Notes: generated by a model not told the origin, from the letters alone. DNA of 64,000 nucleotides from Roseovarius sp. 217 (GCF_000152845.1 NZ_CH902584.1:3451562-3515561), one strand, 5' to 3'; shown: positions 36,616 to 47,640, counted from the first letter of the stretch. Made by a program: numbers and translations.

Positions 36616-38268
36616 ATGCCGCGCCAGTTTCCGCACACCGCCACACTCGCCGACGCCCGCGCCCTGCGTGACGGTCATATGGGTCGACGTGAATTCCTGA
36701 GCCGCGCCACCGCCTTCGGCCTCAGCGCAAGTGCCGCCTATGCGCTGGGCGGCCTCACGCGCCCCGCGCAGGCTCAGCCGGCTCCCGCTCAGGGCGGCAC
36801 ACTTCGCATTCAACAGAGTGTCAAAGCCCTCACCGATCCGCGCAGCTATGACTGGAGCGAGCTTGGCAATCAGACCCGCGGCTTTCTCGAGTATCTGGTG
36901 GAATATCAGAACGATGGTACATTCACCGGGATGCTGCTCGAGCGCTGGCACGTGAATGAGGATGCCACCCGCTACCTCTTGCATCTGCGCCCCGGTGTGA
37001 TCTGGAACAATGGCGATCTCTTCACCGCTCAGGATGTGGCGCGCAATATCGTGCGTTGGTGCGACACCTCTGCGGTGGGCAATTCAATGGCCGGACGCTT
37101 TGCCGGTCTGATCGACCCCGGCACCGGACAAGCCCGCGACGGGGGTATCACCGTGCTGGATGATCTGACGGTCGCGCTCAACCTCTCACAGCCCGACATC
37201 TCGGTCATCGCCAATATGTCGGACTATCCCGCGGCGATCGTGCATCAGAGCTACGAGGGCGGCGATCCTTTTCTACACGGCATCGGCACCGGTCCATTCC
37301 GCCCCGTCAGCCTCGTGCCCGGTGAGCGCTGCATCTTGGAACGTCACCCCGATCATAGCTGGTGGGGCACCGAGATTTTTGGCGGGCCGTGGCTCGACCG
37401 GGTGGAATTCATCGACTTTGGCACCAACCCCTCGGGCTGGCTCAGCGCGGCCGAGCGTGGCGACATCGACCTACTCTACGAAACCGTTGGCGATTTCATT
37501 GATGCGATGGACGCCATTGGCTGGATCGGCACCCGGACCGAAACCGCCGCCACCACCGTGATCCGCGCCTCTCAGACTGCGCGTATGGTGGGCACCAACC
37601 CGTATTTGAACCGCGCCATACGGCGTGCCTTGGCGTTGGCGGTGGACAATGAGATCTGTCTCGAACTTGGTTACGGCGGGCGCGGTACGGTTGCAGCCAA
37701 TCACCATGTCAGCCCGATCCACCCTGCTTACGCCGATATTGGCCCGGCCCCCTACGACCCCGGCCGCGCCCGCGCCGAGATTGAGGCGGCTGGCCTTCTG
37801 GGATTCGAACATGAACTTGTGACCGTCGATGACGAATGGCAGCGCAACACCGGCGATGCGGTTGCGGCGCAATTGCGCGACGCCGGTCTCACCGTGCGCC
37901 GCCGTATCCTACCCGGCCCCGAGTTTTGGGCCAACTGGCGCGAGTTTCCCTTTTCAGCGACCCAATGGAACCACCGCCCGCTCGACGTGCAGGTGCTGAG
38001 CCTCGCCTACCGCTCAAACGCGGCGTGGAACGAAAGCGGCTTTGCCAATGAAGAGTTTGATGCCCTTCTCGACGAGGCCAATCACCTCGACGATCCCGAT
38101 CGCCGCCGCGGGATCATGGCCCGGCTACAAACAACCCTGCGCGACGAGGGCGTCATCATCCAACCCTATTGGCGCGCGCTCTATAATCATCACCGGCCGG
38201 GGCTGGTAAATGCCGCAAAGCATCCCGCCAACGAAATTCACCTGTACAAAATCGGATTTGCGGCCTGA
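36616..38268 (+). CDS. Tat-exported ABC transporter solute-binding protein (SBP_bac_5)
   Basis: A 550-aa binding protein of the peptide/nickel (DppA/OppA) class. The twin-arginine signal MGRREFLSRATAFGLS lies about 20 residues from the chosen ATG (36616), so a start at 36679 is also conceivable. The mature protein has the family opening GGTLRIQQSVKALTDPRSYDW, then EDATRYLLHLRPGVIWNNGD and FTAQDVARNIVRW, and near the end GIMARLQTTLRDEGVIIQPYW. There are no permease or ATPase genes next to it, so it is an orphan. Likely ligands are peptides, opines or similar amines. It comes 103 bases after the AraC gene. Confidence 0.87.
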   Translation: MPRQFPHTATLADARALRDGHMGRREFLSRATAFGLSASAAYALGGLTRPAQAQPAPAQGGTLRIQQSVKALTDPRSYDWSELGNQTRGFLEYLVEYQNDGTFTGMLLERWHVNEDATRYLLHLRPGVIWNNGDLFTAQDVARNIVRWCDTSAVGNSMAGRFAGLIDPGTGQARDGGITVLDDLTVALNLSQPDISVIANMSDYPAAIVHQSYEGGDPFLHGIGTGPFRPVSLVPGERCILERHPDHSWWGTEIFGGPWLDRVEFIDFGTNPSGWLSAAERGDIDLLYETVGDFIDAMDAIGWIGTRTETAATTVIRASQTARMVGTNPYLNRAIRRALALAVDNEICLELGYGGRGTVAANHHVSPIHPAYADIGPAPYDPGRARAEIEAAGLLGFEHELVTVDDEWQRNTGDAVAAQLRDAGLTVRRRILPGPEFWANWREFPFSATQWNHRPLDVQVLSLAYRSNAAWNESGFANEEFDALLDEANHLDDPDRRRGIMARLQTTLRDEGVIIQPYWRALYNHHRPGLVNAAKHPANEIHLYKIGFAA

Positions 38269-38278
38269 AACGGACAGA

Positions 38279-38869
38279 TCAGCTTCCCAGAATGACCTTC
38301 ACGTAATTCCGGGTCTCCTTATAGGGCGGCACACCGCCGTATTTCTGCACGGCGCCGGGCCCAGCATTATAGGCCGCCAAAGCCAGCCGCCACGATCCGA
38401 ACATGCGATACTGCTTGGCCAGATAGCGCGCCCCGCCCTCGAGATTCTCAAGCGGATCATGCGGATTGACCCCCAGATTGCGCGCCGTCTGTGGCATCAA
38501 CTGAGCAAGGCCAATCGCCCCTTTGTGCGACCGCGCATCGGCTCGCCAGCCAGACTCCTGTTGCACCAAACGCAGAAAAAGATCCTCGGGTACGCGATAG
38601 CGTCGCGCCGCCTGTTTCGCCATCTCGAGATAAGGACCACGATACGCCCCCCGAAAGGTCGGGGCCAGATCATCCCACATTGTCGGAGTTTTGACGCGCT
38701 GCGGCTGCAATCGCACCGAATTGTTGTATTGCTGTCGCGCCCGGTTATCCAGAACGCTGGTTTGCGATTTGAAAAGACTGACCCGACTCTTGCTCGACAG
38801 CACGTCTGCCTCTGCCACACCCGGCAACATTAGCCCAAAGGCCACAAGCGCGCTTGCGATCCGCTGCAT
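38279..38869 (-). CDS. Lytic transglycosylase (SLT domain)
   Basis: A 196-aa secreted murein hydrolase with signal peptide (cleavage after GVAEA). The catalytic glutamate is in [20 protein letters not shown], followed by [25 protein letters not shown] and [15 protein letters not shown], the conserved goose-lysozyme-like motifs of soluble lytic transglycosylase domains. It cuts the glycan strand of peptidoglycan, forming 1,6-anhydro ends. The ATG at 38869 begins the signal peptide; an extended version would be cytosolic and shares the ssb promoter region. Convergent with the solute-binding protein gene, ten bases apart. Confidence 0.9.
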   Translation of the reverse strand: MQRIASALVAFGLMLPGVAEADVLSSKSRVSLFKSQTSVLDNRARQQYNNSVRLQPQRVKTPTMWDDLAPTFRGAYRGPYLEMAKQAARRYRVPEDLFLRLVQQESGWRADARSHKGAIGLAQLMPQTARNLGVNPHDPLENLEGGARYLAKQYRMFGSWRLALAAYNAGPGAVQKYGGVPPYKETRNYVKVILGS

Positions 38870-39063
38870 TCCGGTACTGCCCCCATCCGTGTCTCTGCCG
38901 GGCACTATAGGCAATCCGGCGCGGAATTCGAGCATTTCTTTTCGCACTTTCCGCAACATCGGCAAGTTTCACCGCATTTATCGACAATTTTAACCTTTCC
39001 TTCACGCCAATGCGGTGGTGTAACCGTCAAACGCGAACCACGACATGATTCAAGGAGGGCGCG

Positions 39064-39576
39064 ATGTCCGGCTCTGTCAACAAGGTAATTCTCATCGGCA
39101 ATCTGGGCCGCGACCCCGAGGTCCGGACCTTTCAGAACGGCGGCAAGGTCTGCAACCTGCGCATCGCCACCTCCGAAACGTGGAAGGACCGCGCCACCGG
39201 CGAACGCCGCGAGCGGACCGAATGGCACTCCGTCGCCATCTTCTCCGAAGGGCTGGTGCGCGTCGCCGAGCAATATCTGCGCAAAGGCTCCAAGGTCTAT
39301 CTTGAGGGCAAGCTGCAGACCCGCAAATGGCAGGATCAGTCAGGGCAGGACAAATATAGCACCGAAATCGTGCTTCAGGGCTTTGACGCCACTCTGGTCA
39401 TGCTCGATGGCCGCGCTGAGGGCGGGGCTGGCGGTGGTGGTGGCAGCTATGGTGGCGGTCAGGATCAGGGCTACGGCGGTGATTACGGTGGCGACTACGG
39501 ATCGGCTCCAGCCGCCGCCCCGGCCTCTGGCGGCAGCCGCCCCTCGCGCGACATGGATGACGAAATCCCGTTCTGA
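39064..39576 (+). CDS. ssb: Single-stranded DNA-binding protein
   Basis: A 170-aa SSB with the OB-fold at residues 1-115 ([20 protein letters not shown], the [19 protein letters not shown] segment and [20 protein letters not shown]), a flexible tail rich in Gly, Tyr and Gln, and the acidic tip DMDDEIPF that recruits replication and repair partners. AAGGAGG lies six bases before the ATG. It is divergent from the lytic transglycosylase; the 194-base gap carries the promoters. No SOS box of the GTTC-N7-GTTC type was seen there. Confidence 0.97.
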   Translation: MSGSVNKVILIGNLGRDPEVRTFQNGGKVCNLRIATSETWKDRATGERRERTEWHSVAIFSEGLVRVAEQYLRKGSKVYLEGKLQTRKWQDQSGQDKYSTEIVLQGFDATLVMLDGRAEGGAGGGGGSYGGGQDQGYGGDYGGDYGSAPAAAPASGGSRPSRDMDDEIPF

Positions 39577-39627
39577 ATCGGCACGACTTAACCCAGACTT
39601 AACGAACCATGCGCTTATGTAGGGCGC

Positions 39628-40560
39628 ATGGATATCCTCTTAACGGACTTCTCTGCCCCCCCTGCTTCGGCGCCACTGCACCAGCAACCGCAGTACGCGC
39701 GTGCGCTCCGGGCCTTGGGCGTCACCGTGCAGACTCTGCGCGCCGTTCAGGACGGTCACACCTTGGCACAGGCGCAGGTGGTTGAGCGGCGCATCGGCCC
39801 TCTCACCTTTCACTGGATGCCGCGCGGCCCGATCTGGCGATCCAACCTTCCCCCAGCCTCCTGTCATGCCATTCTCTCCGCCTTGTCGCTGGCCTTGCCC
39901 CGCGGCCTATGGCTCACCAATGCCGCGACCGAGGCGGACGGCGATCAGCTTGCCGCCCAAGGTTACCGGGCGCTCATCCCCGGTCAGACCCTTGCCGAAC
40001 TGGACCTGCGCCCGCCACGGGCGATGCGACTGGCCGCGCAGCATGGCAAATGGCGCAACCGACTGCGCCACGCGCAAGCGGCAGGGCTTGTGATCATCGA
40101 AACCTCGTTTGACCCCAATCGGCACAGCGCCCTCTTGCGACAAGAGGCCGTTCAGCAGCGCACATGCCGTTACCGCGCCCTGCCACTGGCCTTTACCCTC
40201 GCCTATGCGGCGCAAAACCCGGGCACTGTTCAGGTCTGGTCCGCCCACCACAAGGCTGAGAGCATCGCGCATCTGCTGATCCTCACCCATGGCGACACCG
40301 CGACCTATCACATCGGCTGGACCGGCTCAGAGGGGCGTCGCCTCTCGGCCCATACACTCCTGCTTTGGGAGGCCGCGACCGCACTGGCAGATCGGGGTAT
40401 CGTCCGGCTCGATCTTGGTCCCGCCGACAGTGTGCAATCCCCCGGCCTCACCCGCTTCAAACTTGGCAGCGGTGCCTTGGCACAGCGCCTCGGGCCGAGT
40501 ATGCTGACGTGGCCCCGCGCTGTGCCTCTGTTCCCAAAGCGACACAAGCACGCGGCATGA
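39628..40560 (+). CDS. GNAT/FemAB-like acetyltransferase
   Basis: A 310-aa protein with two GNAT-like halves. The C-terminal half shows the family pattern: VQVWSAHHKAESIAHLLIL, the acetyl-CoA-facing HIGWTGSEGRRLSAHTLLLWEA, and GLTRFKLGSG near the end, as in the GNAT_acetyltransf_6/FemAB-like group. The N-terminal half has weaker similarity and may be a degenerate GNAT fold. Substrate unknown; peptidoglycan- or lipid-linked amino groups are typical for the FemAB type. The gene starts 51 bases after ssb and ends 84 bases before typA. Confidence 0.75.
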   Translation: MDILLTDFSAPPASAPLHQQPQYARALRALGVTVQTLRAVQDGHTLAQAQVVERRIGPLTFHWMPRGPIWRSNLPPASCHAILSALSLALPRGLWLTNAATEADGDQLAAQGYRALIPGQTLAELDLRPPRAMRLAAQHGKWRNRLRHAQAAGLVIIETSFDPNRHSALLRQEAVQQRTCRYRALPLAFTLAYAAQNPGTVQVWSAHHKAESIAHLLILTHGDTATYHIGWTGSEGRRLSAHTLLLWEAATALADRGIVRLDLGPADSVQSPGLTRFKLGSGALAQRLGPSMLTWPRAVPLFPKRHKHAA

Positions 40561-40644
40561 TACGGCCACAGGGGCGCTTTGCCTCTGGTCATTCCGCGCT
40601 GCGGCGTATAGGGCGCAGGCGAACAATATCAGGACACGTCCCCC

Positions 40645-42465
40645 ATGGATCTGCGCAATATCGCCATCATCGCTCACGTCGACCACGGCAAAACCACGCT
40701 TGTGGACGAATTGCTGAAACAGTCGGGCTCGTTCCGCGCCAACCAATCCGTCGATGAACGTGCCATGGACAGCAACGATCTGGAACGCGAACGGGGCATC
40801 ACGATTTTCGCAAAGCCGACCAGCGTTCTCTACAAGAAGACCCGCATCAATATCGTCGACACCCCCGGCCACGCCGATTTCGGTGGCGAGGTGGAGCGGA
40901 TTCTATCCATGGTCGATGGCGTTGTCCTGCTTGTCGATGCCGCCGAAGGCCCGATGCCGCAAACAAAATTCGTCACCGCCAAGGCGTTGCGCCTCGGGCT
41001 GCGCCCCATCGTCGTACTCAACAAAGTCGACAAACCCGATGCCGAGCCTGACCGTGCGCTCAACGAATGCTTTGATCTCTTCGCGTCGCTCGACGCCAAT
41101 GATGATCAGCTCGACTTTCCGCATATGTATGCCTCGGGCCGCTCCGGTTGGGCCGATCACGAGTTGGACGGCCCACGCAAGGATCTGACCGCCCTCTTTG
41201 ATCTGATCCTCAACCATGTGCCTGCGCCCCGACAGATTGCACATATTGACGAAGATTTCCGCATGCTGGCCACAACGCTTGGGGCCGATCCCTTTGTTGG
41301 ACGTCTGCTCACCGGCCGCGTCGAATCGGGTCGCCTCAAGGTGGGCCAGACCGTTCAGGCCCTGAGCCGCATCGGCCAAAAGATCGAACAGTTCCGGGTG
41401 ACCCGCATCCAGGCTTTCCGCGGCCTTGCCAGCCAAGACATCGAAGAAGCGACCGCTGGCGATATCGTCAGCCTTGCAGGGATGACCAAGGCGACCGTCG
41501 CCGACACGATCTGCGCCCTCGCCGTCGAAACCCCGATCAAGGCACAACCGATTGATCCGCCCACCATCACCGTGACCTTCGGCATCAACGACAGCCCCCT
41601 CGCCGGTCGCGAAGGTAAAAAAGTCCAGAGCCGGGTGATCCGCGAACGTCTGATGAAAGAGGCGGAATCAAACGTCGCCATCAAAGTCACCGACACACCG
41701 GGTGGCGACGCCTTCGAGGTGGCCGGACGCGGTGAATTGCAGATGGGCGTGCTGATCGAAAACATGCGCCGCGAAGGCTTTGAGCTCAGCATTTCCCGCC
41801 CACAAGTGCTCATGCGCGAAGGCGAGAACGGCGAGCGGCTGGAACCGATCGAAGAAGTCACCATCGACGTTGACGACGAATATACCGGTGCCGTGATCGA
41901 GAAAATCACCGGGCCCCGGCGCGGCGATCTGGTCGAGATGAAACCCTCGGGCGCGGGCAAGACCCGCATCATCGCCCATGTGCCCTCGCGGGGCTTGATC
42001 GGTTATCACGGGGAATTCCTCACCGACACGCGCGGCACCGGCGTACTCAACCGCGTGTTCCATTCCTGGGCACCGCATCGCGGCCCGATCCCCGGACGTC
42101 GTGCGGGCGTTCTCATCTCGATGGAAAACGGCGAGGCGGTGGCCTATGCCCTGTGGAATCTCGAGGAACGCGGCCGCATGTTCCTCGGCCCGCAGGCCAA
42201 AATCTATACCGGCATGATCATCGGCGAGCATAGCCGCGACAATGATCTGGAAGTGAACCCCCTCAAGGGCAAAAAACTGACCAACGTCCGCGCCTCCGGC
42301 ACGGATGAGGCGGTGCGCCTGACCACTCCGATCACCATGAGCCTGGAAGAGGCGATTGCCTATGTCGATGACGACGAGTTGGTCGAGGTGACGCCGCAAT
42401 CCATCCGCCTGCGCAAACGCTATCTCGACCCGCACGAGCGCAAGCGCATGTCGAAAAAGGACTAG
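40645..42465 (+). CDS. typA: Translational GTPase TypA/BipA
   Basis: A 606-aa ribosome-binding GTPase. The GTP site is complete: [16 protein letters not shown] (G1), [10 protein letters not shown] (G2), [14 protein letters not shown] (G3) and LNKVDKPDA (G4). The beta-barrel domain II, two EF-G-like alpha/beta domains and the BipA-specific C-terminal domain follow ([22 protein letters not shown]-type region, then [18 protein letters not shown]). It helps 50S assembly and stress adaptation. The length matches E. coli BipA. A terminator sits ten bases downstream. Confidence 0.97.
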   Translation: MDLRNIAIIAHVDHGKTTLVDELLKQSGSFRANQSVDERAMDSNDLERERGITIFAKPTSVLYKKTRINIVDTPGHADFGGEVERILSMVDGVVLLVDAAEGPMPQTKFVTAKALRLGLRPIVVLNKVDKPDAEPDRALNECFDLFASLDANDDQLDFPHMYASGRSGWADHELDGPRKDLTALFDLILNHVPAPRQIAHIDEDFRMLATTLGADPFVGRLLTGRVESGRLKVGQTVQALSRIGQKIEQFRVTRIQAFRGLASQDIEEATAGDIVSLAGMTKATVADTICALAVETPIKAQPIDPPTITVTFGINDSPLAGREGKKVQSRVIRERLMKEAESNVAIKVTDTPGGDAFEVAGRGELQMGVLIENMRREGFELSISRPQVLMREGENGERLEPIEEVTIDVDDEYTGAVIEKITGPRRGDLVEMKPSGAGKTRIIAHVPSRGLIGYHGEFLTDTRGTGVLNRVFHSWAPHRGPIPGRRAGVLISMENGEAVAYALWNLEERGRMFLGPQAKIYTGMIIGEHSRDNDLEVNPLKGKKLTNVRASGTDEAVRLTTPITMSLEEAIAYVDDDELVEVTPQSIRLRKRYLDPHERKRMSKKD

Positions 42466-42474
42466 AACCTGATC

Positions 42475-42500
42475 GCCCCGGCCCTGCGCCGGGGCTTTTG
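42475..42500 (+). terminator. Rho-independent terminator of typA
   Basis: GCCCCGGC, loop CCTGC, GCCGGGGC, then TTTTGC: an 8-bp GC stem followed by four T, ten bases after the typA stop and just before the end of the convergent phosphatase gene. Confidence 0.85.
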
Positions 42501-42503
42501 CTT

Positions 42504-43049
42504 TCAGGGGACGATGCTGAAACGCCCGACGGGGATCAGCCCCTCTGGCCCACGCCGCGTCAGGATAATTTCGCCCGATCCCACACCGAGCCCAGTCAGC
42601 GCGGTGATGTTGACCTGATGGGTCACGATCAGCACCCGCGCCGCCTCTGGCAGCGCGTTGATCAGGCGCAACGTCGCCGCTGTCTGCCCTTCGGGATCGC
42701 CCTGCCCCGCGTAAAAGGAATCAAGCGGTGGCTGTTCCCTGACCGCGCCCATTTCCATCAACGCGGCCGTGTCCAACGCCCTGCACCAGCGGCTTGACCA
42801 GACATGATCAAACGCGATTCCCGCCGCCCGCAACGCTGCTCCTGTCTCCCGCGCCTGCGCCCGCCCCCGCGCATCCAGATTGCGTTGCGTCGCACAATCC
42901 CTCAAACGAAACGCCGCCGGATCACCCGTTCCCGGTGCCAAGGCATGCCGCATCAGCGCCACTCCCCCCGGGGCCATGAGTGCGGACAGGTCCTGCGCGC
43001 CCGCTAAACTGCCCGCAACGACCAACCAAACTGTCAATAAAACCCGCAT
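42504..43049 (-). CDS. Periplasmic histidine phosphatase (phosphoglycerate mutase superfamily)
   Basis: A 181-aa exported protein with signal peptide (to AGAQ). The phosphohistidine motif is VALMRHALAPG (RHA instead of the usual RHG), with the conserved arginine in VWSSRWCRALDTAA, GxxVREQPPLDSFY and the second histidine in VLIVTHQVNITALTG. This is the phosphatase branch of the superfamily, in the periplasm by signal. The substrate cannot be told. AGGAG lies upstream of the ATG. Confidence 0.85.
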   Translation of the reverse strand: MRVLLTVWLVVAGSLAGAQDLSALMAPGGVALMRHALAPGTGDPAAFRLRDCATQRNLDARGRAQARETGAALRAAGIAFDHVWSSRWCRALDTAALMEMGAVREQPPLDSFYAGQGDPEGQTAATLRLINALPEAARVLIVTHQVNITALTGLGVGSGEIILTRRGPEGLIPVGRFSIVP

Positions 43050-43102
43050 CGCCCGCTCCTGTCGCGCGACAAGAGGTAGGGCCGGACGGCAGGCGGTCCA
43101 GC

Positions 43103-43390
43103 TTATTCGGTGATTTCGACGATCACCAACTCCCGCTCAGACGCTCCCCGCGCATGATCCAGCGCGGCTTGATATTCGGCGCTGTGATAGCACGTCTCTG
43201 CCGCCTCGACGCTCGGAAAACGTGCCACCACATTGCGCGGCCGTTCCTTGCCCTCAAGCTGCACAAACCGCCCCCCGCGCGCGATGAATTCCCCGCCATG
43301 TTTGGCAATCGCCGGACCAGCAAGCGCCGCATAGCGGCCATAGGCTTCGGCATCGGTCACGGTCACATGGGCAATCCAGAGGGCTGGCAT
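43103..43390 (-). CDS. DUF1330 family protein
   Basis: A 95-aa protein with the DUF1330 ferredoxin-like fold pattern: AHVTVTDAEAYGRYAALAGPA, HGGEFIARGG, and FPSVEAAETCYHSAEYQAAL. The family has no established function. AGGAG lies before the ATG; a second DUF1330 gene follows the same strand upstream, 24 bases away, so the two form a tandem pair. Confidence 0.85.
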   Translation of the reverse strand: MPALWIAHVTVTDAEAYGRYAALAGPAIAKHGGEFIARGGRFVQLEGKERPRNVVARFPSVEAAETCYHSAEYQAALDHARGASERELVIVEITE

Positions 43391-43414
43391 AGGGTAAAAC
43401 TCCTGTCTCTAAAG

Positions 43415-43699
43415 TCAGATACCATCCACAAGGACGATATCGCGTTCGCTGCTGCTCATCGCAATTGGCAATATCCGCCTGTAGGCGTCAGACCCATACC
43501 AGTCCAGCGCGGTCGCCCGATCGGGAAACTCGATGATGACATGCCGGTCCGGGCAGATCCCTTCCAGCACATCCTGAACCCCGCCCTTGGCCAGAAACCG
43601 CCCGCCAAACTTTTCGGCTGTGGCCACGGTCTGACTGGCATAGGTCTGATAATCCTGCGGATTCGTCACCGTGATCCGGGCAATGATATAGGCGCTCAT
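43415..43699 (-). CDS. DUF1330 family protein, paralogue
   Basis: A 94-aa protein with the same pattern as its neighbour (ARITVTNPQDYQTYASQTV, GGRFLAKGGV, FPDRATALDWYGSDAYRRIL). GGGAGG precedes the ATG. It begins ten bases after the alaS stop on the same strand, so it may be read together with alaS. Function unknown. Confidence 0.85.
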   Translation of the reverse strand: MSAYIIARITVTNPQDYQTYASQTVATAEKFGGRFLAKGGVQDVLEGICPDRHVIIEFPDRATALDWYGSDAYRRILPIAMSSSERDIVLVDGI

Positions 43700-43708
43700 T
43701 CAACCTCC

Positions 43709-46387
43709 CTAGGAGGTAAAGACCCCCTCTATGATCCCGGTGGCCGCCGCAATCGCGGCCTCGGCCCCGTCCATGCTCGTGCCGCCGCCCTGCGCCATGT
43801 CGGGTCGCCCACCGCCACCCTTGCCACCCAGTTCGACCACCGCCACGCGCACCATCTCGACCGCCGAGAGCCGACCGGTTAAATCGTCGGTGACACCCGC
43901 CGCAACTGCCACCTTGCCGCCGGTATCGGCAATAAGCAAGACCGCACCCGAGCCAAGCCGCGCCTTATGTTCGTCAATCAGGGGGGGCAAATCCTTGCCC
44001 TGCACGCCTGTCATCACCTGAGCGATCAGCTTGACACCGCCTACGTCCCGCGCTTCTACGGTGCCGCCCTGTGCCGCACCTCCGGACATTGCCAATTCGC
44101 GGCGCAGCTGCGCCACCTCGTTGGCCAGCGCCCGGCGCTCGTCCATCAGCGCCTTGACACGGTCCGCCACATCCTCTGGCCGGGCTTTCAACTCCGAGGC
44201 CACCTGCCCCAGACGCGCTGCCTGACCGCTCAGATAGTCGAATGCCGCCGCTCCGGTCAGCGCCTCGATTCGCCGCACGCCAGCACTCGACGCCGCATCT
44301 CCGAGCGCGACAAAGACGCCGATATCACCCGTGCGCCGCACATGCGTGCCGCCACACAGCTCGATCGAATAGGTCCGACCATCGGCGCCCTTGCCCGATC
44401 CCGCCTCAGCGCCCATCGACACGACGCGCACCTCATCGCCGTATTTCTCGCCAAAGAGCGCCTGCGCCCCGAGGGCCCGTGCATCATCTGGCGTCATGAT
44501 CCGCGTCTCGACCGGTGCATTCTGGCGGATAAACTCATTCACTTCGCTTTCGACCCGCTCCAACTCGGCGGTACTCAACGCCTTGGCATGGCTGAAATCA
44601 AACCGCAGCCGATCCTCTGCATTCAACGATCCGCGCTGCGCCACGTGCTCTCCAAGCGCCTTGCGCAGCGCCTCATGCAGCAAATGCGTCGCCGAATGAT
44701 TGGCCCGGATCGCGTTGCGTCGGCTGTGATCCACTTCCAGCTTGACGCTCATCCCAACGCCCAGCCGTCCCTCATCCGGCGTAAACAGGTGACCAAAGAG
44801 ACCACCCGGAAATTTCTTGGTGTCTGAAATAGAGCCACTCACTGCTTTCCCAACCAGACGCCCCTGGTCACCGACTTGCCCGCCGGACTCCGCGTAAAAG
44901 GGGGTCTGGTTAAAGATCACCCAACCTGTTCCACCCGGCTCAATCGCATCGACCCGTTTCCCCTCGGACACAATGGCAACCACCTGCGCCTCAGAGACCT
45001 CGGTATCGTAGCCCAGAAAATCCGTTGCGCTCACCTGTTCGGAAATATCAAACCATACGGCCTGATCCGCAGCCTCACCTGTGCCCGACCACGCCGCTCG
45101 TGCCTTGGCCTTCTGCTCGGCCATCGCCGCGTCAAACCCGGCAGTATCCACCTCGCGCCCCTTTTCGCGCAGCGCATCCTGCGTGAGATCAAGCGGAAAC
45201 CCATACGTGTCATAGAGCTTGAACGCCGTCGCCCCCGGCAGGGCCGCGGAGTCATCCAGCGCCGTCAACTCGTCATCAAGCAGACGCAAACCCCGTTCCA
45301 GCGTTTGTTTGAAGCGCGTCTCTTCCAAGCGCAGCGTTTCTTCGATCATCGCCTGTGCGCGACCCAATTCTGGAAAGGCCTGTCCCATCTGCGCAACCAA
45401 GGCCGGCACGAGCCGGTACATCACCGGATCCTTGGCGCCCAGCATATGCGCATGCCGCATCGCGCGACGCATGATCCGGCGCAGCACATAACCGCGCCCC
45501 TCATTCGACGGCATGACGCCATCCGCCATGAGGAATGAGGTCGAGCGCAGGTGATCCGCAATCACCCGGTGATGCACGCGGCCCGGTCCATCCGGATCTT
45601 GGCTCGTGGCATGCGCGCTGGCCTCGATCAGACTGCGCATGAGGTCGGTGTCGTAATTGTCGTGCTTGCCCTGCAAGAGCGCCCCGATCCGCTCTAGCCC
45701 CATACCCGTGTCGATCGACTGCATGTCGAGCGCGCGCATGGTGCCATCCTCAAACCGCTCATTCTGCATGAAAACGAGGTTCCAGATTTCGATGAACCGG
45801 TCGCCATCCTCCTCCGCGCTGCCCGGAGGGCCGCCCCAAATACTGTCCCCATGATCATAGAAAATCTCGGTACAGGGGCCGCAGGGACCGGTCGGTCCCA
45901 TCGACCAGAAATTGTCATCCGTCTTGATCCGGATGATCCGATCATCGCTGAGGCCCGCGTATTTTTTCCAGATGGTCGCCGCCTCATCATCCGTATGATA
46001 AACCGTGACCAGAAGCTTTGATTTGTCGATCCCAAAATCTTTGGTCAGCAGGTCCCACGCATAGGGGATCGCCTGCTCCTTGAAATAATCGCCAAAACTG
46101 AAATTGCCCAACATCTCGAAAAACGTGTGATGCCGCGCGGTATAGCCGACATTGTCCAAATCATTGTGCTTGCCGCCCGCGCGCACGCATTTCTGGCTGG
46201 TCGTGGCCCGCACATACTCGCGATGCTCCACCCCTGTGAAACAGTTCTTGAACTGGACCATACCGGAATTGGTGAACATCAGCGTCGGATCGTTACGCGG
46301 CACCAAGGGCGAACTCTCGACAACGCGGTGATCGTTGCGTTCGAAAAAACTCAGAAAGGTCGAACGGATTTCATTCAGCGTGGGCAT
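43709..46387 (-). CDS. alaS: Alanine--tRNA ligase
   Basis: An 892-aa class II aminoacyl-tRNA synthetase. The N-terminal catalytic domain contains [41 protein letters not shown] and the motif 3 arginine region in [14 protein letters not shown]. It is followed by the editing domain with [16 protein letters not shown] and the zinc-binding [13 protein letters not shown], and the C-terminal C-Ala domain with the glycine-rich [16 protein letters not shown]. It charges tRNA-Ala and clears Ser-tRNA-Ala. The length is normal. It follows recA after a terminator, so it probably has its own promoter. Confidence 0.97.
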   Translation of the reverse strand: MPTLNEIRSTFLSFFERNDHRVVESSPLVPRNDPTLMFTNSGMVQFKNCFTGVEHREYVRATTSQKCVRAGGKHNDLDNVGYTARHHTFFEMLGNFSFGDYFKEQAIPYAWDLLTKDFGIDKSKLLVTVYHTDDEAATIWKKYAGLSDDRIIRIKTDDNFWSMGPTGPCGPCTEIFYDHGDSIWGGPPGSAEEDGDRFIEIWNLVFMQNERFEDGTMRALDMQSIDTGMGLERIGALLQGKHDNYDTDLMRSLIEASAHATSQDPDGPGRVHHRVIADHLRSTSFLMADGVMPSNEGRGYVLRRIMRRAMRHAHMLGAKDPVMYRLVPALVAQMGQAFPELGRAQAMIEETLRLEETRFKQTLERGLRLLDDELTALDDSAALPGATAFKLYDTYGFPLDLTQDALREKGREVDTAGFDAAMAEQKAKARAAWSGTGEAADQAVWFDISEQVSATDFLGYDTEVSEAQVVAIVSEGKRVDAIEPGGTGWVIFNQTPFYAESGGQVGDQGRLVGKAVSGSISDTKKFPGGLFGHLFTPDEGRLGVGMSVKLEVDHSRRNAIRANHSATHLLHEALRKALGEHVAQRGSLNAEDRLRFDFSHAKALSTAELERVESEVNEFIRQNAPVETRIMTPDDARALGAQALFGEKYGDEVRVVSMGAEAGSGKGADGRTYSIELCGGTHVRRTGDIGVFVALGDAASSAGVRRIEALTGAAAFDYLSGQAARLGQVASELKARPEDVADRVKALMDERRALANEVAQLRRELAMSGGAAQGGTVEARDVGGVKLIAQVMTGVQGKDLPPLIDEHKARLGSGAVLLIADTGGKVAVAAGVTDDLTGRLSAVEMVRVAVVELGGKGGGGRPDMAQGGGTSMDGAEAAIAAATGIIEGVFTS

Positions 46388-46464
46388 GGGTATCTCTTTC
46401 CGGGGCGAGTGTGTGGCCTGCGTCTTGCTGATTTAACGGGGCCGCCGGACCATGTCCACCGCAA

Positions 46465-46491
46465 GAAAAAGGCCCAAGCATCGCCCGGGCC
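46465..46491 (-). terminator. Rho-independent terminator of recA
   Basis: On the minus strand the transcript reads GGCCCGGGC, loop GAU, GCUUGGGCC, then UUUUUC. The stem has nine pairs including two G-U pairs. It is 24 bases after the recA stop. Confidence 0.88.
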
Positions 46492-46515
46492 CCGTGGTGC
46501 TCTTGGCAGAGGCAA

Positions 46516-47589
46516 TCAGGCCTCCATGATATCACCGTCATCCGTCCCTTCGGACATGTGAAAGTCCAATCCATGCGAGGCACGGATCTTGTCTTCGATC
46601 TCCAGAGCGGTGGCGGGGTTGTCGCGAAGATAGGTCTTGGCGTTTTCCCGCCCCTGACCGATCCGCTCATCGCCATAACTGTACCAACTGCCAGATTTCT
46701 CGACCACGCCCGCCTTGACGCCCATGTCGACCAACTCACCCGTCTTGCTGATGCCCTCGCCATACATGATGTCGAATTCAACCTGCTTAAACGGCGGGGC
46801 AACCTTGTTCTTGACGACCTTGACCCGGGTTGCATTGCCCACGATTTCATCCCGATCCTTGACCGCCCCGATACGCCGGATATCAAGCCGCACCGAACTG
46901 TAGAATTTCAGCGCATTGCCGCCCGTGGTGGTCTCGGGACTGCCGAACATCACGCCGATCTTCATACGAATCTGATTGATAAAGATCACAGTACAGTTCG
47001 TCCGGCTGATGGATCCGGTCAATTTGCGCATCGCTTGGCTCATGAGGCGCGCGTGTACGCCCACGCTGCTGTCGCCCATCTCGCCTTCCAGTTCGGATTT
47101 AGGGGTCAAAGCGGCAACCGAATCCACGACGATCATGCTGACCGCGCCCGAGCGCACCAATGTATCGACAATCTCCAGCGCCTGTTCCCCGGTATCTGGC
47201 TGCGAAATCAGCAATTCATCCAGATCAACCCCCAGCTTGCGGGCATAGATCGGATCCAGCGCGTGCTCTGCATCCACAAAGGCGCAAACCCCGCCCTTCT
47301 TTTGCTCTTCCGCCACGCAATGCAGTGTTAGCGTGGTCTTGCCAGAGCTTTCAGGGCCATAAACCTCGACAATCCGGCCCTTGGGAATACCGCCGATACC
47401 AAGCGCGATGTCCAGCCCGAGTGATCCGGTCGATGTCGACTCGATATCCTTGATGGGATTTTCACCGCCCAACTTCATGATAGAGCCTTTGCCGAACTGC
47501 CGTTCGATCTGCGCCAACGCACTGTCGAGCGCCTTTTGCTTGTCCGCGTTCCGCTTGTTATCCATGGAGAGAAGATCTGCCGTTGCCAT
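46516..47589 (-). CDS. recA: DNA recombinase RecA
   Basis: A 357-aa recombinase. The Walker A loop is [10 protein letters not shown], Walker B is [16 protein letters not shown], with the Glu latch and the loop L1 and L2 segments ([35 protein letters not shown]). It promotes strand exchange and LexA self-cleavage. The start at 47589 ([18 protein letters not shown]) has AAGGGAC upstream; it is the usual form in this group. An SOS box overlies its promoter. The C-terminal tail is acidic ([12 protein letters not shown]). Confidence 0.98.
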   Translation of the reverse strand: MATADLLSMDNKRNADKQKALDSALAQIERQFGKGSIMKLGGENPIKDIESTSTGSLGLDIALGIGGIPKGRIVEVYGPESSGKTTLTLHCVAEEQKKGGVCAFVDAEHALDPIYARKLGVDLDELLISQPDTGEQALEIVDTLVRSGAVSMIVVDSVAALTPKSELEGEMGDSSVGVHARLMSQAMRKLTGSISRTNCTVIFINQIRMKIGVMFGSPETTTGGNALKFYSSVRLDIRRIGAVKDRDEIVGNATRVKVVKNKVAPPFKQVEFDIMYGEGISKTGELVDMGVKAGVVEKSGSWYSYGDERIGQGRENAKTYLRDNPATALEIEDKIRASHGLDFHMSEGTDDGDIMEA

Positions 47590-47640
47590 TTGTTCGGTCC
47601 CTTATTCCACACCCTGCCGCGGGCGGCAATGATTGCCTGT

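Noticed and set aside
43103-43699. Tandem DUF1330 genes as a toxin-antitoxin pair
   Set aside because: Both products belong to the same DUF1330 fold and neither resembles a toxin or a DNA-binding antitoxin.
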